DNA of 39,760 nucleotides. Origin: CAYUYV01 sp964449455. Lineage in GTDB: Bacteria; Pseudomonadota; Alphaproteobacteria; JAJFIK01. The translations under genes were made by a program, and so were the position numbers. Shown here piece after piece: positions 1 to 7,439 of this stretch (position 1 is its first letter; each line of letters opens with the position of its first letter). The DNA is taken from the NCBI GenBank assembly GCA_964449455.1, contig CAYUYV010000023.1, positions 1-39,760 of the forward strand. Direction: 5' to 3'. The notes beneath the pieces are model-generated. The model saw nothing but the letters and a program-made list of their open reading frames with translations, had not been told where the DNA came from and searched no databases.

Positions 1-914
1 CGATAGACTTCCCAGGTGAGGCCCTCGGCCACGCCGCCGACCTTCTCAAGGGCCTGATAGATGGGAACAGTGCCAATGGGCACTGGCGAATTGCGGATGA
101 TCCATTCCCGGATGGTGTGGATGTGCCGCCCCGTTGAGAGGTCCATCACCGTGTCGGCGCCCCAGCGGATGGCCCATACGAGCTTGTCCACTTCTTCGGC
201 CACCGATGAGGTGACGGCGGAGTTGCCAATATTGGCATTGACCTTGGTTAAGAAGTTCCGCCCAATGATCATAGGCTCGATTTCGGGGTGGTTGATGTTC
301 ATCGGAATGATGGCCCGGCCCCGGGCAACTTCGTCACGCACGAATTCGGGGGTGATGAAGTCCTGTATGGCGGCGCCGAAGCTTTCCCCATCACGGGGTC
401 CCTTCCGGCGGGCGGCCATATCCCGCAGCAAATCCTCCCGACCGAGATTTTCCCGGCCCGCAATATACTCCATCTCGGGGGTGATAATTCCCGCACGGGC
501 ATATTCAAGCTGGGTCACGCGCCGGCCGGGTTTGGCGCGCAGGGGCAGGCGGTCGGCCCGGTCGAAGACCGGCACGGTAAGCTGCTCACCGGGCTTGAGG
601 CCGTCATCCTCTGGCTTACGGGTGCGCCCCGGATAGGGCTCCACATCGCCGCGGGCCTCGATCCAGGAGCGGCGCAGGGCAGGCAACCCGCTCGCAATAT
701 CAAGGGAGAGGGCCGGATCCGTATAGGGTCCTGAGGTGTCGTAGAGCCGCACGGATGCCTCGCCACCGGCGAGGTCTACCTCGCGCATGGCCACGGCCAC
801 ACCATGGGCGCCGGACGCGGCCACATGGATCTTTGTTGAAGAGGGCAGGGGACCCGTTGTTACGGAGTCTGTGGTGACGGGGGCGTGCTGGGCGGCGGCG
901 CGGTTTTGAGACAT
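1..914 (-). CDS. thiC: Phosphomethylpyrimidine synthase ThiC (N-terminal part, runs off window)
   Basis: ThiC is the radical-SAM enzyme that rearranges aminoimidazole ribotide into hydroxymethylpyrimidine phosphate for thiamine synthesis. I translated the minus strand from the ATG at 914-912. The product opens MSQNRAAAQHAPVTT and contains hallmark ThiC stretches: TQLEYARAGIITPEMEYIA, FVRDEVARGRAIIPMNINH, NANIGNSAVTSS and GADTVMDLSTGRHIH. About 304 codons are present. The C-terminal half, including the CxxCxxxxC iron-sulfur cluster motif, lies to the left of the window, so completeness cannot be judged. A TPP riboswitch lies in the 5' leader, which both supports the assignment and predicts repression by thiamine pyrophosphate. 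The identification rests on strong motif recognition. Confidence 0.96.
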   Translation of the reverse strand, partial: MSQNRAAAQHAPVTTDSVTTGPLPSSTKIHVAASGAHGVAVAMREVDLAGGEASVRLYDTSGPYTDPALSLDIASGLPALRRSWIEARGDVEPYPGRTRKPEDDGLKPGEQLTVPVFDRADRLPLRAKPGRRVTQLEYARAGIITPEMEYIAGRENLGREDLLRDMAARRKGPRDGESFGAAIQDFITPEFVRDEVARGRAIIPMNINHPEIEPMIIGRNFLTKVNANIGNSAVTSSVAEEVDKLVWAIRWGADTVMDLSTGRHIHTIREWIIRNSPVPIGTVPIYQALEKVGGVAEGLTWEVY

Positions 915-1054
915 GACGGCTCCCTTGGCTCATGTTTGGGATCAAGGAATCCCGGCCGGTGAGCGGTTGGGAGTGCACCTGAGGCGTTGGTCGCTTGAAG
1001 CGGTCCAGTGGGTTTGGTGCCTGGATGGGGATCGCATGGTCGACCCCGTCCGTC

Positions 1055-1168
1055 CTTTCCTCCGCCGGTCCTAACCGGGTCAGGTTCGAAGGGACTGGGC
1101 GACCTTGATGGGGTTGCCCACCATCACGCCCGATCTCAGCCCCCTGTTCGGTGGGGGCGCCCCTAGGA
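1055..1168 (-). promoter_or_regulatory. TPP (THI-box) riboswitch in the thiC leader
   Basis: On the minus strand the conserved THI-box elements occur in order: GGGGCGCC, then GGCTGAGA (complement of 1134-1141), a variable arm, then CCCTTCGAACCTGACCC (complement around 1078-1094), then GGTTAGGACCGGCGGAGGAA. The CUGAGA and GAACCUGA blocks are the pyrimidine-sensing core of the TPP aptamer. The aptamer ends about 140 nt before the thiC ATG, leaving room for an expression platform, which I did not resolve. In proteobacteria this class usually acts by sequestering the ribosome binding site or by termination. Confidence 0.95.
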
Positions 1169-1169
1169 C

Positions 1170-1205
1170 GATGCTACTGTCGGGTCATCAGACCTTGTGT
1201 GTCAA
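1170..1205 (-). promoter_or_regulatory. Possible sigma-70-type promoter upstream of the thiC riboswitch
   Basis: A perfect TTGACA lies on the minus strand at 1205-1200, between the ribF stop and the riboswitch. No convincing -10 hexamer is seen at the ideal distance; the best candidate, TAGCAT, is somewhat too far. Its position is right for a thiC-specific promoter, because ribF upstream is co-directional. Confidence 0.35.
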
Positions 1206-1249
1206 CCGTTTGGAGAGTGGCACGCCCGTCCTTGGGGCTAAGGGTCTCC

Positions 1250-2245
1250 TCACAGGACCCGGGGCAGGATGCCGGTGGCGCGGGCATTGGCCAGGCTGGC
1301 GCGGGCGGAGTCCGCATCAATCGCAATCTGAGTCTTGAGCGCCTCAAGTCCATCGAATTTCTTCTCGGAGCGGAGGAAGTCGATAAACGCCACGCTCACC
1401 CGTGCTCCGTAAAGATCCCCGGCAAAGTCGAAGATATGCGCCTCAAGCAGTACATCCGTCTTGTCGAAAGTCGGACGGCGGCCGAGATTTGCGACACCCT
1501 CATAAACACCGGCATGGGGGCCGTCGAAGACCTCGACCATGATCGCATAAACGCCAAGGGCAGGCTGGATCATGTCCCCCAGCTCAATATTGGCGGTGGG
1601 GAAGCTGATTGTCCGTCCCCGTTGGTCCCCCTGGCGCACGATGCCCTCAATGGCCCAGGGCCGCCCGAGCAGCCGTGCCGCCTTTTGGGGCTGGGCTTCC
1701 TTCAAGGCTGTCCTGATGCTGGAGGAGGAAATCTGGCCGCTCGGGCCAATGCCGGGAATTTGGTCCGCATCGGGAAACACCGGGGCGACCGTGGTGACGC
1801 CAAAGCCTTCCGCCTCCCCCATATAACTCAGCATGGTCATGTCGCCAGCGCGGCCCCGGCCAAACCGGAAATCCTCCCCGGCGACCACATGGGATACCTT
1901 CAGCCCCCCAATGAGAACGTCGAGAACGAAATCCTGGGGGCTCATGGCTGCCATGGTTTCGTCAAAGGTCAGCGCGAAGAGCACATCGACGCCCAGGGCT
2001 GCGAGCAGGCGAGCTTTGGTCTCGAGCGAGGTCAGGCGAAAGGGCGGGGTGTGGGGCGCAAAAAACCGGCGCGGATGGGGCTCGAAGACGAGCACCCCGA
2101 GGGGCGCGCCAAGGGCGCGTGCCACGGTCCCTGCTTCTGAAATGACCGCCCGATGGCCACGGTGGACCCCATCGTAATTGCCGAGCGCGACACTCGCACC
2201 TTGGGCCGATACCGGCGCATCCGTGAAGGAGTGAAAGATCTCCAT
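1250..2245 (-). CDS. ribF: Bifunctional riboflavin kinase / FAD synthetase RibF
   Basis: RibF phosphorylates riboflavin to FMN and then adenylylates it to FAD in the cytoplasm. The 331-residue product is of normal length. The N-terminal FAD-synthetase (nucleotidyltransferase-fold) domain shows GNYDGVHRGH at residues 22-31, LVFEPHPRRFF, and SGQISSSSIR, the counterpart of the family's ISSTxIR motif. The C-terminal flavokinase domain shows GRTISFPTAN, GVYAIMVEV and GVANLGRRPTF. The start at 2245 gives an N-terminus that fits the family (MEIFHSF). The gene ends at a TGA about 80 nt before the thiC riboswitch. Neither a flavin riboswitch nor ileS/lspA, frequent neighbours in other bacteria, is visible here. 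Confidence 0.96.
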   Translation of the reverse strand: MEIFHSFTDAPVSAQGASVALGNYDGVHRGHRAVISEAGTVARALGAPLGVLVFEPHPRRFFAPHTPPFRLTSLETKARLLAALGVDVLFALTFDETMAAMSPQDFVLDVLIGGLKVSHVVAGEDFRFGRGRAGDMTMLSYMGEAEGFGVTTVAPVFPDADQIPGIGPSGQISSSSIRTALKEAQPQKAARLLGRPWAIEGIVRQGDQRGRTISFPTANIELGDMIQPALGVYAIMVEVFDGPHAGVYEGVANLGRRPTFDKTDVLLEAHIFDFAGDLYGARVSVAFIDFLRSEKKFDGLEALKTQIAIDADSARASLANARATGILPRVL

Positions 2246-2581
2246 AGTCCGCCTGTCTCAAGAGAGGCGCGCCGTGGGACCCGTGATGTCCTCTGCCTGG
2301 CGCAATCTCAACCGTTCCGGACGCGCATACCCGGCGGCCCTTCCTAACCCGATGAAATTACTGGGATACACATCACGCAACCTGGGGCAGCAGCATGGCG
2401 CAGCCGCGTCAGGATCCTCACAATTTCGCAAGGTGGCCTGATCCTGACAGCGACCAGGTCCTGACAGCGACCAGGTCCTGACAGCGACCAGGTCCTGACG
2501 GGGGCGCCCCGCCCGGCCGGGCGCTCACACACACTTAGCAATGGCCGCTTGGCCGGCGGGACCGACGCAGGGGCCAGACAC
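2246..2581. other. Intergenic region between ribF and the MaoC gene
   Basis: I see no convincing coding sequence in this stretch of about 336 bases. Its main structure is the 17-bp tandem repeat at 2442-2499. The rest (2250-2440) shows no RNA gene or terminator that I can recognise. Confidence 0.6.
2442..2499. repeat. Tandem repeat, 17-bp unit, 3.4 copies
   Basis: The unit TCCTGACAGCGACCAGG occurs three times without change (2442-2458, 2459-2475, 2476-2492), followed by a partial TCCTGAC. Each junction makes the short palindrome CAGG-T-CCTG. The array lies outside any gene. Perfect identity of the copies suggests recent slippage, or a repeated protein-binding site. Confidence 0.9.
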
Positions 2582-3016
2582 TCATCCGTCCCGGGACGGC
2601 ACCATGATCAAAGCCTCCCCATCGGCCACCACTTTGTCCGCAACAGTGCACCGGCAGGCAAGGGTCACGCGCCTCTTTTCGCGGTCGATCGCCGACACTT
2701 CTACGGTTGCGATGACGGTGTCCGAAATGCGCACGGGTGCCCTGAATTTCAGAGTCTGGCCCATATAGACGGCCCCGGGACCCGGCAGTTTGGTGCCGAT
2801 CACGGCAGAAATCAGGCCGGCCGTCAGCATGCCGTGGGCAATCCGCTCGCCGAAAGGCGTCGTCGCCGCATAGTCCTTGTCCAGGTGCACCGGGTTCGTA
2901 TCACCCGTGATGCCGGCAAACATGACCACGTCGGCCTCGGTGATGGTCTTGGAAAAATGCGCGACCATGCCTTCGCTCAGATCCTCGATGGTCAGCCCTT
3001 GAATATGTCCGGCCAT
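2582..3016 (-). CDS. MaoC-family (R)-specific enoyl-CoA hydratase (PhaJ-like)
   Basis: This single hot-dog-fold protein of about 144 residues carries the hydratase-2 signature ITGDTNPVHLD followed by FGERIAHGML, which supplies the catalytic Asp and His. The family hydrates trans-2-enoyl-CoA to (R)-3-hydroxyacyl-CoA, linking beta-oxidation to polyhydroxyalkanoate or related pathways. Two ATGs are adjacent at the start (3019 and 3016). AAGGAGAC just upstream is better spaced for the second, so I use 3016. No PHA synthase gene is nearby, so the in vivo substrate is open; a more general MaoC dehydratase is the main alternative. Confidence 0.88.
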   Translation of the reverse strand: MAGHIQGLTIEDLSEGMVAHFSKTITEADVVMFAGITGDTNPVHLDKDYAATTPFGERIAHGMLTAGLISAVIGTKLPGPGAVYMGQTLKFRAPVRISDTVIATVEVSAIDREKRRVTLACRCTVADKVVADGEALIMVPSRDG

Positions 3017-3180
3017 CATCTGTCTCCTTGTTCTGGCTGGCGCGGTCTTCGATCAGTGCCGGCAACCTAAACGCCGGTCCGGTTCTCCACAAGAACGCGA
3101 AGGGTCCTCAAGTCCCCGATCCGGGCGGTCGGCGGGCTTTCAGGCCTCCCCTTGGTTGTGGTCCTGCATTTGGTGCGAGG

Positions 3181-3194
3181 TGCGGTTAACCGCA
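3181..3194. promoter_or_regulatory. 14-bp perfect palindrome upstream of cheZ
   Basis: TGCGGTTAACCGCA is a perfect palindrome about 155 bp before the cheZ start. It could be an operator for a dimeric regulator. It contains back-to-back GGTTAA/TTAACC elements resembling CtrA half-sites. No function is shown by the sequence alone. Confidence 0.35.
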
Positions 3195-3349
3195 TCTTAT
3201 GCCTGGCCAGGGACACTGGCCGGGTGAATTGGACCCTTAGCCGTCCGCGCCCGGGCCGGCGATCTGACAGGACATGGGCTGGCGCCTGCGCTTGCGCTGG
3301 CCTGCACCGTCAGCCGCCCTTGGCCGGCGGAGCTCTGGAGGAACGTCGC

Positions 3350-4036
3350 ATGCCCGGCACAGCCCAGTCCGAGGCCTTCAACCGTCTGGTCGATCACATG
3401 CGTGGCAATAAGGGTAAGGACGTCATCGATCTTGTGGACATTCTGACCCTGGCCGAGGTCATGGTCGGTGCCATGCAAAGCTTCTTCTCCAGCGTTGACG
3501 CAAAGGTCTATGCCGAATTCCGCGGCATCGCGGACTTTATTGAGCGCACCAAAACGGAAGTCGCGGCTCTCCAGCCCAATGATCTTCAGCAGACCCGCAT
3601 ACCCCGGGCCGGCAGGGAGTTGGATGCCATCGTCCGGCAGACCGAGGATGCCACCAACACGATCATGGAAAGCGCCGAACGCATTATGAGCGCCGACCCT
3701 TCTGACCATGAGGCCTATCAGGCCACGGTCCAGGACGCCGTGATGCAGATTTTCGAAGCCTGTTCCTTTCAGGACATTACAGGCCAGCGCATCAGCAAAG
3801 TGGTGGCAACGCTCAAGCACATTGAGGAACGCGTAACGCGCATCTCCAGTGCATTTGGTGTCGCGGATGCGCCGGAGCCCGAAGAGGATCTGGAGAAAAA
3901 GCGTCAGGCGGAGCTTTTGCTCAATGGTCCCCAGCTTGAAGGCGAGGGTGTCGATCAGGCGGAAGTGGATGCCCTTTTCCAACAGGCCCCGGGCCAGGAA
4001 GCCAGCCAGAACGCGATCGATGCCCTGTTCGACTGA
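3350..4036 (+). CDS. cheZ: Chemotaxis protein phosphatase CheZ
   Basis: CheZ accelerates dephosphorylation of CheY-P and so terminates the chemotaxis signal. The product is 228 residues from the ATG at 3350, chosen because GGAGG lies 8 nt upstream; the frame stays open further upstream without a comparable site. The signature FQDITGQRISK at 140-150 holds the catalytic Asp142 and Gln146, matching E. coli D143 and Q147. Much of residues 25-170 should form the long helical hairpin. The C-terminal tail has two related short motifs, QAEVDALF (203-210) and QNAIDALF (220-227), resembling the CheY-P-binding tail of CheZ and the N-terminus of FliM. The main che cluster lies about 15 kb away, so this cheZ is unlinked. 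Confidence 0.9.
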   Translation: MPGTAQSEAFNRLVDHMRGNKGKDVIDLVDILTLAEVMVGAMQSFFSSVDAKVYAEFRGIADFIERTKTEVAALQPNDLQQTRIPRAGRELDAIVRQTEDATNTIMESAERIMSADPSDHEAYQATVQDAVMQIFEACSFQDITGQRISKVVATLKHIEERVTRISSAFGVADAPEPEEDLEKKRQAELLLNGPQLEGEGVDQAEVDALFQQAPGQEASQNAIDALFD

Positions 4037-4104
4037 CGCTCGGCCCGCCCCGTTGTGCCCACCCCATTGTGTTGGGGCCACGTTTAAGACTCTTTCACGC
4101 GCTT

Positions 4105-5397
4105 TCAGGCGGCCTGCGTGACCGCCTGGACCGGCCGGGGCGGCCCGAACAGGAAGCCCTGGCCGTAGTCCACATTGTATTCAAGGACCTCGACCACGGT
4201 TCGCTCATCCTCAATCCGGTCCACGATCAAATCGATTCCCCGGCGCTGGAACTCCGCCTTCATGTCGGCCGGGTCGATGTCTCGCAAGGCTGCCCGGGCC
4301 GGATCGAGGAGCAAGGGAGCGGGGATCTTCAGAAAGCGAAAATTCCGGTCACTGAGATAATGGGGATCGACGGAGAGATCCTTCACCTGGTCCATGGACA
4401 GCCGGAATCCAAGGTCCCCGAGCCGCGCAAGCTGGCGCATTTCCTCCGGCCCCGCATGTTCGATGGTGCGCTGGGAAAACTCGAACACGATTTGATGGGG
4501 CAAGTCCTTGTTGTCCCCGACAAAATCAATGAACTGGTCGAAAAAGGCATTGTCGCCCAGCGTGCCCGCCGAGATATTGCACATGAGGAGGATATGGCGT
4601 TCCCGGGCGGGCAGGCGCCGGACAATCTGGACCGTGCGCAACAGCAGCAGATTGTCGATTGAGGAGGCAAAGCCGGCCGCTTCGGCCACGGGCAGATATT
4701 GTGCCGGCATGAGCGTCTCGCCATCGGCGGTCCGCAGGCGCGTAAGGGCCTCAAAACAGCGCAGGCGGCGTTGGGGCAGGCTGACCACGGGCTGAAGATG
4801 AAGGTCGATGCGGTTGTCGTCGAGTGCCTCCCGGATCACCTCCGGCGCCGCCGGGCGCGCTGCGTTCCGGGAGCCGGACTCTGCGCCATCGGCCTGATGG
4901 TCTGGATCCCGTCCAGTGTGGCCCCCTCCGTCGGCGAGCGGCCCTTCTCGATCATTGAGTTGCTCGATCAGGCCCTCAAGGACATGCATCTCCGAGACAA
5001 GGCGCTGGGTTCGCTGGCGCGCCGATGACTCAAAGGAATAGGTGAGGGCCGCCATTTCCGCGCGCACAAGTTCCAGATTGTCATTGAGGGTCCTCTGGTC
5101 CTTGCGCAGGCGTGCGCTGTCTTCGCTCGCGCGGCGCCGATCCCGGGCCAGGGACAGGAACAGGCTCAGATTGAGGCCCAAAAGGCCGATGCCGGCCCCG
5201 GTGATCCAGAAGGCCTGTGCCGGAATCGTTGCGGTGCGTACAAGCACCCATGCGACCGCGAGGCCGGTGCCGCCCCACAGCACGACCTGCACACTCCACA
5301 GAACAAGTCGGCCCAGAAATGCCAAAACGCCCCTCACCCTTCGCCCTGGCGGTTGAGTTCGCCGAACCCCCAAAGGGTGACCGAGGAGCCTTTCCAT
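4105..5397 (-). CDS. Membrane-anchored degenerate EAL-domain protein, TipF-like
   Basis: The 430-residue product starts at the ATG at 5397. Longer in-frame starts would cross the upstream terminator and overlap the OmpA gene, so I reject them. Two hydrophobic segments near the N-terminus (about 21-45 and 50-75) precede a charged, probably coiled-coil stretch (about 80-150), a Pro/Gly/Ala-rich linker and an EAL domain (about 185-425). The EAL triplet itself is present (FEALTRL, residues 215-221). The catalytic DDFG-type motif has become LSMDQVKDLS, the second glutamate motif reads FEFSQ, and the EGVE-type motif reads VDRIED. Phosphodiesterase activity is therefore unlikely. This layout matches TipF of Caulobacter, a c-di-GMP effector needed for flagellum assembly at the pole. 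The convergent cheZ supports a motility role. Confidence 0.75.
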   Translation of the reverse strand: MERLLGHPLGVRRTQPPGRRVRGVLAFLGRLVLWSVQVVLWGGTGLAVAWVLVRTATIPAQAFWITGAGIGLLGLNLSLFLSLARDRRRASEDSARLRKDQRTLNDNLELVRAEMAALTYSFESSARQRTQRLVSEMHVLEGLIEQLNDREGPLADGGGHTGRDPDHQADGAESGSRNAARPAAPEVIREALDDNRIDLHLQPVVSLPQRRLRCFEALTRLRTADGETLMPAQYLPVAEAAGFASSIDNLLLLRTVQIVRRLPARERHILLMCNISAGTLGDNAFFDQFIDFVGDNKDLPHQIVFEFSQRTIEHAGPEEMRQLARLGDLGFRLSMDQVKDLSVDPHYLSDRNFRFLKIPAPLLLDPARAALRDIDPADMKAEFQRRGIDLIVDRIEDERTVVEVLEYNVDYGQGFLFGPPRPVQAVTQAA

Positions 5398-5434
5398 CCT
5401 GCAAACGCGCAAGCACCGAGCCGAGTCGGCCGGC

Positions 5435-5471
5435 AAAAAAAGAGGCCTGCGGATCAATCTATCCGCAGGCC
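5435..5471 (-). terminator. Rho-independent terminator of the OmpA-family lipoprotein gene
   Basis: Read on the minus strand, a perfect 11-bp stem (GGCCTGCGGAT pairing with ATCCGCAGGCC, loop of 6 nt) is followed by TC and a run of seven Ts. It begins about 35 nt after the lipoprotein stop codon and ends before the TipF-like start, separating the two transcripts. Confidence 0.92.
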
Positions 5472-5506
5472 CGTTGTCACAGGGATCGTTTCGCTGGAGT
5501 GCGTGG

Positions 5507-6181
5507 TCAGGTGAGCGGAGAAATCCGGATCTCGACGCGGCGGTTGGCGCGCTCTGCCACACCATCGGCCGTGGGAACAACGGGGCGATCTTCACCATAG
5601 CCCTGAACGATCAGGCGCTCCGGCATCAGGCCCCGGCTGATCATATAGGAGCCCACGCTGTTGGCCCGCTCCTGGGACAGGCGCTGATTGTACTCGCGCG
5701 TGCCGGTCCGGTCCGTGTGGCCCAGAACCTGGATATAGGTCTTGTCGAATTCCTGGAGCACCAGGGCGACGTCATCAAGGACGGGATAGAAATTCGAAGT
5801 GATGGCCGCCTGATTCGTGGCGAAGGTGATGTCGCCGGGCATGACAAGCTCAATCTCGTCGCCAATGCGGCGGATGCCGACTCCCGTCTGGTCCAGACGC
5901 TCGCGCAGCTTGGCCTCCTGACGGTCCTGATAGCCGCCGACGGCGCCGCCAGCGAGGGCGCCAACGCCTGCACCGATCAGGGCGTTGCGGGCGGCCTGCT
6001 TGCCGCTGGAGGTGTTTGTCAGGGCACCGACAATGGCGCCGCCCAGCGCACCGATCACAGCCCCTTGCGTGGCCCGGCTCGTCTGGTCTTCCCGGGTATA
6101 GGGATCTTGTGTCGTGCAGGCCACGAGGGCGAAGCTCGCCATGACCATTACTGCAAGTGTCTTACGCGCTGTCCGTACCAT
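5507..6181 (-). CDS. OmpA-family outer-membrane lipoprotein (YiaD-like)
   Basis: This 224-residue protein has a lipoprotein signal with the lipobox LVAC, so Cys22 should be lipidated. A glycine-zipper region follows (GAVIGALGGAIVGALTN and GAGVGALAGGAVGG, about residues 41-83). The C-terminal OmpA/Pal-type domain contains QVLGHTDRTG, LSQERANSV, GYGEDRPVV and NRRVEIRI, the peptidoglycan-binding core. The architecture is that of YiaD-like proteins, which tether the outer membrane to the wall. Transcription ends at a strong terminator, and a dyad symmetry lies upstream at 6230-6278. The family call is firm; the exact role is not. Confidence 0.92.
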   Translation of the reverse strand: MVRTARKTLAVMVMASFALVACTTQDPYTREDQTSRATQGAVIGALGGAIVGALTNTSSGKQAARNALIGAGVGALAGGAVGGYQDRQEAKLRERLDQTGVGIRRIGDEIELVMPGDITFATNQAAITSNFYPVLDDVALVLQEFDKTYIQVLGHTDRTGTREYNQRLSQERANSVGSYMISRGLMPERLIVQGYGEDRPVVPTADGVAERANRRVEIRISPLT

Positions 6182-6229
6182 GACTGTCCTCTTTCGGCTG
6201 TGCTTGGAGGCGTGGAAAAAAGGCCGAAT

Positions 6230-6278
6230 TGGCGTGAACAGGACCGTGCCGGTCCCCCAAAGTCAAGTGTTCACGCCA
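6230..6278. promoter_or_regulatory. Perfect 11-bp inverted repeat over the putative lipoprotein-gene promoter
   Basis: TGGCGTGAACA (6230-6240) and TGTTCACGCCA (6268-6278) are perfect inverted copies with 27 bp between them. The spacer holds a smaller hairpin (GGACCG-TGC-CGGTCC) and, on the minus strand, TTGACT (6266-6261), a plausible -35 for the OmpA-family gene. The layout suits an operator or a structured leader. Confidence 0.5.
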
Positions 6279-6489
6279 TGGTTGGCTTGTGATGTCTTCA
6301 CAAACCGTTTCCCGTGGTGTCGCCCGTTGCTCCCGGGGGACTCGCCAGGAACGGCCATTGCGGAATGCCGCGATTTGGCGAGACACTGTTGGCCAAGGGC
6401 CATCGCGGTCCCGAGATCCCGGCCCCGGGTCCATCCACGGTCCCGGCCAGGTGAAAACATCTTCGAACATGGATGGGAGGAGCCCCCCA

Positions 6490-7266
6490 ATGTCACTATT
6501 CGACCTTACGGGCCAGGTTGCGGTCATTACCGGCTCAAGCCGGGGCATCGGCAAAGCGATTGCGATCAGAATGGCCGAACATGGCGCCAAAGTGGTGATT
6601 TCCAGCCGGAAACCTGAAGCGTGCGATCTGGTGGTCGATGAAATCAATGGGGCCCATCCGGGCGAGCCCCGCGCCATCTCAATTCCCTGCAATATTTCCT
6701 ACAAGGAGGAGCTTCAGCGCCTGGTTGATCAGACCAATGAGGCCTTCGGGCGGATCGATACGCTGGTCTGCAACGCGGCCGTTAATCCCTATTTCGGGCC
6801 CAGCATGGACTGCCCCGACGATGCGTTCGACAAGATCATGAATTGCAACGTGAAGAGCAATTTCTGGCTGATCAATATGGTCCTGCCCCAGATGAAAGAG
6901 CGTAAGGACGGCAGCATTATCATCGTCTCGTCCATTGGCGGTCTGCGCGGCTCTGAAATTCTGGGCACTTACGCGATTTCCAAAGCCGCCGATTTTCAGC
7001 TCGCCCGCAATCTGGCCGTGGAACATGGGCCGGACAATATCCGGGCGAATGCCATCGCGCCGGGCCTGATCCGGACCGATTTCGCAAAAGCCCTTTGGGA
7101 GAACCCGTCCATCCTGCGCCAGCATACCTCGACAACGCCGCTGCGCCGCATCGGTGAACCGGATGAAATCGCCGGCGCCGCTGTTTTTCTTGCTTCGAAG
7201 GCCGGGGCGTTCACCACGGGCCATGGTTTTGTGATCGATGGCGGTCAGACCATCGGCGGCGGCTGA
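6490..7266 (+). CDS. Short-chain dehydrogenase/reductase, DHRS4/FabG-like
   Basis: The product is 258 residues from the ATG at 6490, with GGGAGGAG 7 nt upstream. It has the classical SDR layout: the nucleotide-binding TGSSRGIG (about residues 15-22), CNAAVNPYFGP in place of NNAG, IVSSIGG with the catalytic Ser, YAISKA with Tyr and Lys, and a C-terminal FVIDGGQTIGGG. The NAAVNP signature resembles DHRS4-type carbonyl reductases and bacterial relatives found with fatty-acid or acyl-CoA metabolism. The substrate cannot be read from sequence. The gene stands alone, diverging from the lipoprotein gene and followed by the assembly gap. Confidence 0.9.
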   Translation: MSLFDLTGQVAVITGSSRGIGKAIAIRMAEHGAKVVISSRKPEACDLVVDEINGAHPGEPRAISIPCNISYKEELQRLVDQTNEAFGRIDTLVCNAAVNPYFGPSMDCPDDAFDKIMNCNVKSNFWLINMVLPQMKERKDGSIIIVSSIGGLRGSEILGTYAISKAADFQLARNLAVEHGPDNIRANAIAPGLIRTDFAKALWENPSILRQHTSTTPLRRIGEPDEIAGAAVFLASKAGAFTTGHGFVIDGGQTIGGG

Positions 7267-7290
7267 GGCGTAGCGCTCGGGAGCGTGCAG

Positions 7291-7323
7291 AAAAAAGCCG
7301 GCGGAACAGGTTGCTCCGCCGGC
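7291..7323 (-). terminator. Rho-independent terminator facing left, for a gene hidden in the gap
   Basis: Read on the minus strand, a perfect 9-bp stem (GCCGGCGGA/TCCGCCGGC, 9-nt loop) is followed by TTTTTT. It works only for transcripts coming from the right, so it cannot serve the plus-strand SDR gene. A TGA lies just beyond it on the minus strand at 7327-7325. Confidence 0.75.
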
Positions 7324-7330
7324 ATCACAC

Positions 7331-7430
7331 NNNNNNNNNNNNNNNNNNNNNNNNNNNNNNNNNNNNNNNNNNNNNNNNNNNNNNNNNNNNNNNNNNNNNN
7401 NNNNNNNNNNNNNNNNNNNNNNNNNNNNNN
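7331..7430. other. Assembly gap (100 Ns)
   Basis: One hundred unknown bases. A round 100 is a common placeholder for a gap of unknown size, so the true length may differ. Flanking signals suggest that a minus-strand gene is interrupted here. Confidence 0.99.
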
Positions 7431-7434
7431 TCGT

Positions 7435-7439
7435 CTCCT
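7435..7439 (-). promoter_or_regulatory. Ribosome binding site at the right edge of the gap
   Basis: On the minus strand AGGAG is followed by four bases (ACGA) and then the Ns, so a start codon would fall within the first few unknown bases. Together with the leftward terminator at 7291-7323 it brackets a missing gene. Confidence 0.5.

Noticed and set aside
1151..2140. 329-codon plus-strand frame opposite ribF
   Set aside because: Antisense to ribF, which has intact family motifs; the plus-strand product has none.
2442..2499. CRISPR array
   Set aside because: The units are directly adjacent without spacers and only 17 bp long, so this is a simple tandem repeat.
4037..4104. Shared terminator between convergent cheZ and the TipF-like gene
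   Set aside because: Only a short CCCCA/TGGGG stem without a T-run is present, too weak to annotate.
5398..5598. N-terminal extension of the TipF-like protein
   Set aside because: It would cross a strong terminator and overlap the OmpA-family gene, and the extra residues are low-quality sequence without domain features.
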